From positions 47,757 through 111,756 of the forward strand of contig NZ_KE384530.1 of assembly GCF_000426485.1 (NCBI RefSeq): a DNA stretch of 64,000 nucleotides, read 5' to 3'. Origin of the DNA: Indolivaga capnocytophagoides DSM 22835 (GTDB lineage: Bacteria > Bacteroidota > Bacteroidia > Bacteroidales > Dysgonomonadaceae). The notes under the pieces were generated by a model, which worked only from the letters and a program-made list of their open reading frames with translations, had not been told where the DNA came from and did not search any database. Within the stretch, counting starts at the first letter, position 1. Each line of letters begins with the position of its first letter. Both the position numbers and the translations under genes were made by a program. Below, in pieces: positions 60,959-64,000 of the stretch.

Positions 60959-61768
60959 ATGAAATCAATATTAGATAATCGCCCCGAATTGGCAAAACAA
61001 GTAGCAGATGTTGCAGAAGTGGCCGGTTACTTGTGGCAAAAAGGCTGGGCTGAACGTAACGGTGGTAATATTACTATTAATATTACAGATTTAGTGGATG
61101 ACGAGATCAGAAATATGAAACCGATCAGTGATCCGGTTTCTATAGGTACAGTATTACCTCATCTCAAAGGATGTTATTTTTTCTGTAAAGGAACAAACAG
61201 ACGTATGCGTGATCTTGCTCGCTGGCCAATGGAAAACGGATCGGTAATCCGTATTCTTGACGATTGCAGCAGTTATGAAATCATAGCAGATAACCCTGTT
61301 AAACCTACTTCGGAACTTCCTTCTCATTTGTCGATGCATAATTATCAGATAGGAATAGGTTCGGGCTACAAAGCAGCTCTGCATACCCATCCTATTGATT
61401 TGATTGCCATGACTCACAATCCGGAGTTTATGAAAAAAGATAAGCTTACTTATTTACTGTGGAGTATGATTCCCGAGACACGTGCTTTTTGTCCTAAAGG
61501 ATTAGGTATTATTCCTTATAAAATGCCGAGTTCGGTAGAATTAGCAGAAGCTACAGTCGAAGAGCTTAAAGATTATGACGTGGTTATGTGGGAGAAACAC
61601 GGCGTTTGTTCAGTAAGTGAAAATATTATGGAAGCTTTTGATATGGTTGATACTTTATCGAAGTCAGCCCAGATTTATCTGACTGCTAAATCGATGGGAT
61701 TTGAACCCGAAGGTACTTCAATGAAAGATATGGAAGCATTAAAAGAAGCTTTCAATCTTCCGAAATAA
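60959..61768 (+). CDS. rhaD: Rhamnulose-1-phosphate aldolase
   Basis: 269 aa, cytoplasmic class II zinc aldolase that splits rhamnulose-1-phosphate into DHAP and L-lactaldehyde. Visible: the phosphate-binding region GWAERNGGNITINIT near residue 24, FCKGTNRRMRDLA near 75, PTSELPSHLSMHN near 117 (catalytic Glu), the zinc ligands ALHTHPIDLIAMTH near 140, and the third His in VMWEKHGVCSVSENIMEAFD near 205. The length is close to E. coli RhaD. It is last in the cluster; a strong terminator follows. A lactaldehyde-handling gene and a RhaR-type regulator are not in this window. Confidence 0.95.
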   Translation: MKSILDNRPELAKQVADVAEVAGYLWQKGWAERNGGNITINITDLVDDEIRNMKPISDPVSIGTVLPHLKGCYFFCKGTNRRMRDLARWPMENGSVIRILDDCSSYEIIADNPVKPTSELPSHLSMHNYQIGIGSGYKAALHTHPIDLIAMTHNPEFMKKDKLTYLLWSMIPETRAFCPKGLGIIPYKMPSSVELAEATVEELKDYDVVMWEKHGVCSVSENIMEAFDMVDTLSKSAQIYLTAKSMGFEPEGTSMKDMEALKEAFNLPK

Positions 61769-61829
61769 TACACAAGGACTTGTTTGTACTTGATTATAAG
61801 ATTAGTTATTTTAATTAGATTAGATGGGT

Positions 61830-61862
61830 AAAGAGTCTCGGTGAAAACTGAGACTCTTTTCT
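61830..61862. terminator. Bidirectional terminator between rhaD and the convergent gene
   Basis: AAAGAGTCTC (61830-61839) pairs with GAGACTCTTT (61850-61859), extended by GGT/ACT-like inner pairs around GAAAA, with T residues on one side and A residues on the other. Confidence 0.85.
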
Positions 61863-61932
61863 TAAATATGTGCACATATCTAAATAGGATATGAAGTTGT
61901 AGTGAATGATTTTACTTTGTGGGGACGAAAGT

Positions 61933-63165
61933 TCAATAACTTTTCGTGCGCAGCGTGGGGTTTACGGGCATTACTCCTCTGGGTGTGGAGAACCAACTGG
62001 CTGAAAAAGTAGGAAGTCCCGTTGTGCAGTTCCCTAAAAGAAAGTTATTGGGTGTTTGATATATTTTGATGTTATTATAATCATTAGCATTGTCTATTAT
62101 ATACATATATTTTGTGCCAGTTTTACTCCAATATATCCGTTTGTCGGGTCCTAATTGGATAGCTCCACTATTACCGAATGTCGATGTAAAGCTATACTTC
62201 TTTTTGGTTACAGTTGATATATTATTAGAAGCAAATAATTCATCAGCTTTAAAAGCATATAAACCGTTTTCGTCAGTAAAATATACAACAGACTGGTCAG
62301 AGGAAAACTCTACACCATAAGGTCGAGCCAAATCAGTACCATTAAAATCAGCGATACTTTTTATATTGCTGAAGGCTCCCGTTGCAGAATTAAAATCGCC
62401 ATACCAAAAACGATTATCAGGATAAGTAGCTAGGATAAAGCGTCTCCCGTTCGGGCTTATCTTCAAGTAGCCGGAACTCCCGAACTGATCTCTGTATGCG
62501 AGGTTAAAGGATGTTGAAACAGGTGTAGTTGATACCCCGTTCTTTGTTACTAACCAAGCATTAAAATACGAAGGGCTTATCTCATATCCACCTTGACCAA
62601 CTGCTATCACCCAATAATCTTGTCCGTTTTGATGATGTACTACTGCAATATTCTCTCCGGTAAGTCCTTTTGCTCCTTGAAAAAGAATATTTTTTTTGCC
62701 CGATTCTATCCAACCTCCATATTGATCTTCATATGCTACTGTATAGGATAGATTATTAGCCCTCATTGCACCTACTGCAATCACAAAGCATTTTTCCGGC
62801 GATCCGGGATAAGGGCAAAAGACCCCGGATTGTGCAGAAGATATATGACCTAATAAATCAGTAGCAATTGCTACTCCTTTATAGAATAATCGCATGCCAT
62901 CCGTATAAAAAGTGAGAACACCATCGCTGTTAGATAGTGTAGCGCATCCCTCTAAATTATTTAGGCTGCTGGTAATATTATTAGGCAGCCCACTTAGTGT
63001 AGCATTGGGAGTTCCCGCCAATCCCGTACATGCAAGACTGCGTGTTGTATTCCATGTTAGTCCACAATTAGCCCCGAATGTCCAGTTAGATGTTTCCTTC
63101 TGGGCATAAGTGGATAAGTATGCAAAACAAATCAATATTATAAATATATTTTTTCTCATATTCAT
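61933..63165 (-). CDS. Exported propeller-like protein, unknown function
   Basis: 410 aa from the ATG at 63165, with a second ATG 6 nt on; both open a signal peptide (MRKNIFIILICFAYLSTYAQ). The body shows repeated propeller-like blades: GVLTFYTDGMRLFYKGVAIA near 80, VIAVGAMRANNLSYTVAYED near 125, YLKISPNGRRFILATYPDNR near 230, and AIQLGPDKRIYWSKTGTKYM near 335. This resembles the surface proteins of Bacteroidetes that list events in text-like blades before a sorting domain, but no C-terminal sorting domain is present. It starts 10 nt after the stop of the next upstream gene, so the two form an operon. The function is not recognised. Confidence 0.75.
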   Translation of the reverse strand: MNMRKNIFIILICFAYLSTYAQKETSNWTFGANCGLTWNTTRSLACTGLAGTPNATLSGLPNNITSSLNNLEGCATLSNSDGVLTFYTDGMRLFYKGVAIATDLLGHISSAQSGVFCPYPGSPEKCFVIAVGAMRANNLSYTVAYEDQYGGWIESGKKNILFQGAKGLTGENIAVVHHQNGQDYWVIAVGQGGYEISPSYFNAWLVTKNGVSTTPVSTSFNLAYRDQFGSSGYLKISPNGRRFILATYPDNRFWYGDFNSATGAFSNIKSIADFNGTDLARPYGVEFSSDQSVVYFTDENGLYAFKADELFASNNISTVTKKKYSFTSTFGNSGAIQLGPDKRIYWSKTGTKYMYIIDNANDYNNIKIYQTPNNFLLGNCTTGLPTFSASWFSTPRGVMPVNPTLRTKSY

Positions 63166-63175
63166 TATTTCTGTT

Positions 63176-64000
63176 TTATTTAACCCTAACAATGATATTT
63201 ACATATGCATCTATCGGGGGATTTATTGTTGTAGGAGTATATGTCATTACGCCGTTGGCATTTATACTAACCGATGTTATATGTCCGCTGGATCCTACCA
63301 CCAAGTAATCGTAAGCCGCAGCTGTTGTAGGCAGTGTCGGTTTGGCTGCACTGGGGCTGCCGGCGATAAGAGTTCCTGCAGCCAGCAGCTGCTTTACCCC
63401 CAGGTTGAACAGGTCTGCAGTTTTGGCAGAAGTGGATCCCATATCGAGATTGATTGACGGCAGATAAAACCAACTCCCCGACAGCATATTTGCATTCTTC
63501 CAGGTGGCATTTCCCGAAGCGTCGCTGGAGAGCACATTTCCATTAGCAGCACCATGGCCAGTATATTGGAGGTCTCCGTTGAGAGTGGTTTTTCCGGTAA
63601 CAACCAGCGTACCGCCAACCGTTTCGTTACCTGTTACGGTAGAACTTGCTACCCTCGAATTTCCGGTGATATTGCTTGTACCGGTAACCTGGAACTTGTA
63701 CGATCCGGCCGAATTAGAACCGATAGACACGCTCCCTGTTTGGTAGATATTCTGGGCATTGGTCGTTGCTTGTGTTGTGCCACCCTGTACCTGCCAGGGC
63801 TCGGTCGGTACAGTCGGTATACTTATGGCTGTCCAAGTTGCTTTACCGGCTGCATCCGACATAAGGTATCTTCCTGCTGCTGCCCCGTTTCCAGCCAGAG
63901 TAAACGTACCGGACGAGGGTATGATAGTAGGCACATTCAAAGTCAGCGTATTGGTTGTTGTACCTGTTATGGTTGTCGCTTTGTTCAACGCCCCGCCCAG
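63176..64000 (-). CDS. Ser/Thr/Gly-rich surface or fibre-like protein, 5' part missing
   Basis: The reading frame runs in from the right edge without a start, so at least 274 C-terminal residues are seen. It is low in charge and rich in Thr, Gly, Ala and Ser, with short repeating units such as GRYLMSDAAGKATWTAI and GNVLSSDASGNATWKN, and VGGTLVVTGKTTLNGDL. Units of this kind occur in Bacteroidetes cell-surface proteins and in phage-tail-like fibres. The C-terminus (PTTINPPIDAYVNIIVRVK) carries no chaperone or sorting domain I can name. It precedes the propeller-like gene in the same operon. Function unknown. Confidence 0.7.
   Translation of the reverse strand: MGGALNKATTITGTTTNTLTLNVPTIIPSSGTFTLAGNGAAAGRYLMSDAAGKATWTAISIPTVPTEPWQVQGGTTQATTNAQNIYQTGSVSIGSNSAGSYKFQVTGTSNITGNSRVASSTVTGNETVGGTLVVTGKTTLNGDLQYTGHGAANGNVLSSDASGNATWKNANMLSGSWFYLPSINLDMGSTSAKTADLFNLGVKQLLAAGTLIAGSPSAAKPTLPTTAAAYDYLVVGSSGHITSVSINANGVMTYTPTTINPPIDAYVNIIVRVK

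Overview
The window is low-GC DNA (roughly 40% by eye) from a member of the Bacteroidota, most likely Bacteroidales. The evidence is three SusC/SusD pairs, a hybrid two-component system with a periplasmic propeller, SusD-type lipoproteins, TAnnTTTG-type promoter boxes and the lack of clear Shine-Dalgarno sequences. A Dysgonomonas-like relative is a guess only.

Layout. (1) 1-14179: genes on the minus strand for a GH42 beta-galactosidase (cut by the left edge), a GH106 alpha-L-rhamnosidase, a GH2 glycosidase and a large hybrid sensor/AraC regulator (HTCS). A CE12-GH43 fusion lies on the plus strand between them. (2) 14612-43614, plus strand: a serine-type sulfatase, two SusC/SusD pairs, PL11 rhamnogalacturonan lyase, PL22-like lyase, GH105-CE12 fusion, GH43-like enzyme, rhamnose mutarotase, CE12 esterase, GH105, GH28, a CBM9-like protein, a GDSL esterase, a second GH28 and a glycerophosphodiester phosphodiesterase. 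Regions 1 and 2 form one large polysaccharide utilization locus (PUL) aimed at acetylated rhamnogalacturonan I (RG-I) and its galactan/arabinan side chains. (3) 43786-56522: a second PUL with a propeller/LuxR membrane regulator (minus strand), SusC, SusD, a two-CBM surface glycan-binding lipoprotein, a BACON-GH16 endo-glucanase and a GH3 beta-glucosidase. It fits beta-1,3-glucan (laminarin or mixed-linkage). (4) 56826-61768: L-rhamnose catabolism (kinase, isomerase, transporter, aldolase), the cytoplasmic end of the RG-I pathway. (5) 61933-64000, minus strand: an exported propeller-like protein and the 3' end of a Ser/Thr/Gly-rich surface or fibre-like protein, both of unknown function.

How it works together. 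Lyases, GH28s and esterases cut and deacetylate RG-I, and SusC/D pairs import the oligomers. GH105 removes the unsaturated uronic acid ends, GH106 frees rhamnose, and GH2/GH42/GH43 trim side chains. Rhamnose then passes through mutarotase, RhaT, RhaA, RhaB and RhaD to DHAP and lactaldehyde.

The most unusual feature is a dispersed intergenic repeat, up to about 95 nt, ending in a GGTC-N3-GACC hairpin. About 20 full, short or degenerate copies sit in this one window, almost all at gene borders. They are usually 13-55 nt before a start codon, and several supply the TAA stop codon of the neighbouring gene. A second, unrelated 535-bp GC-richer element with 13-bp terminal inverted repeats lies at 38827-39361.
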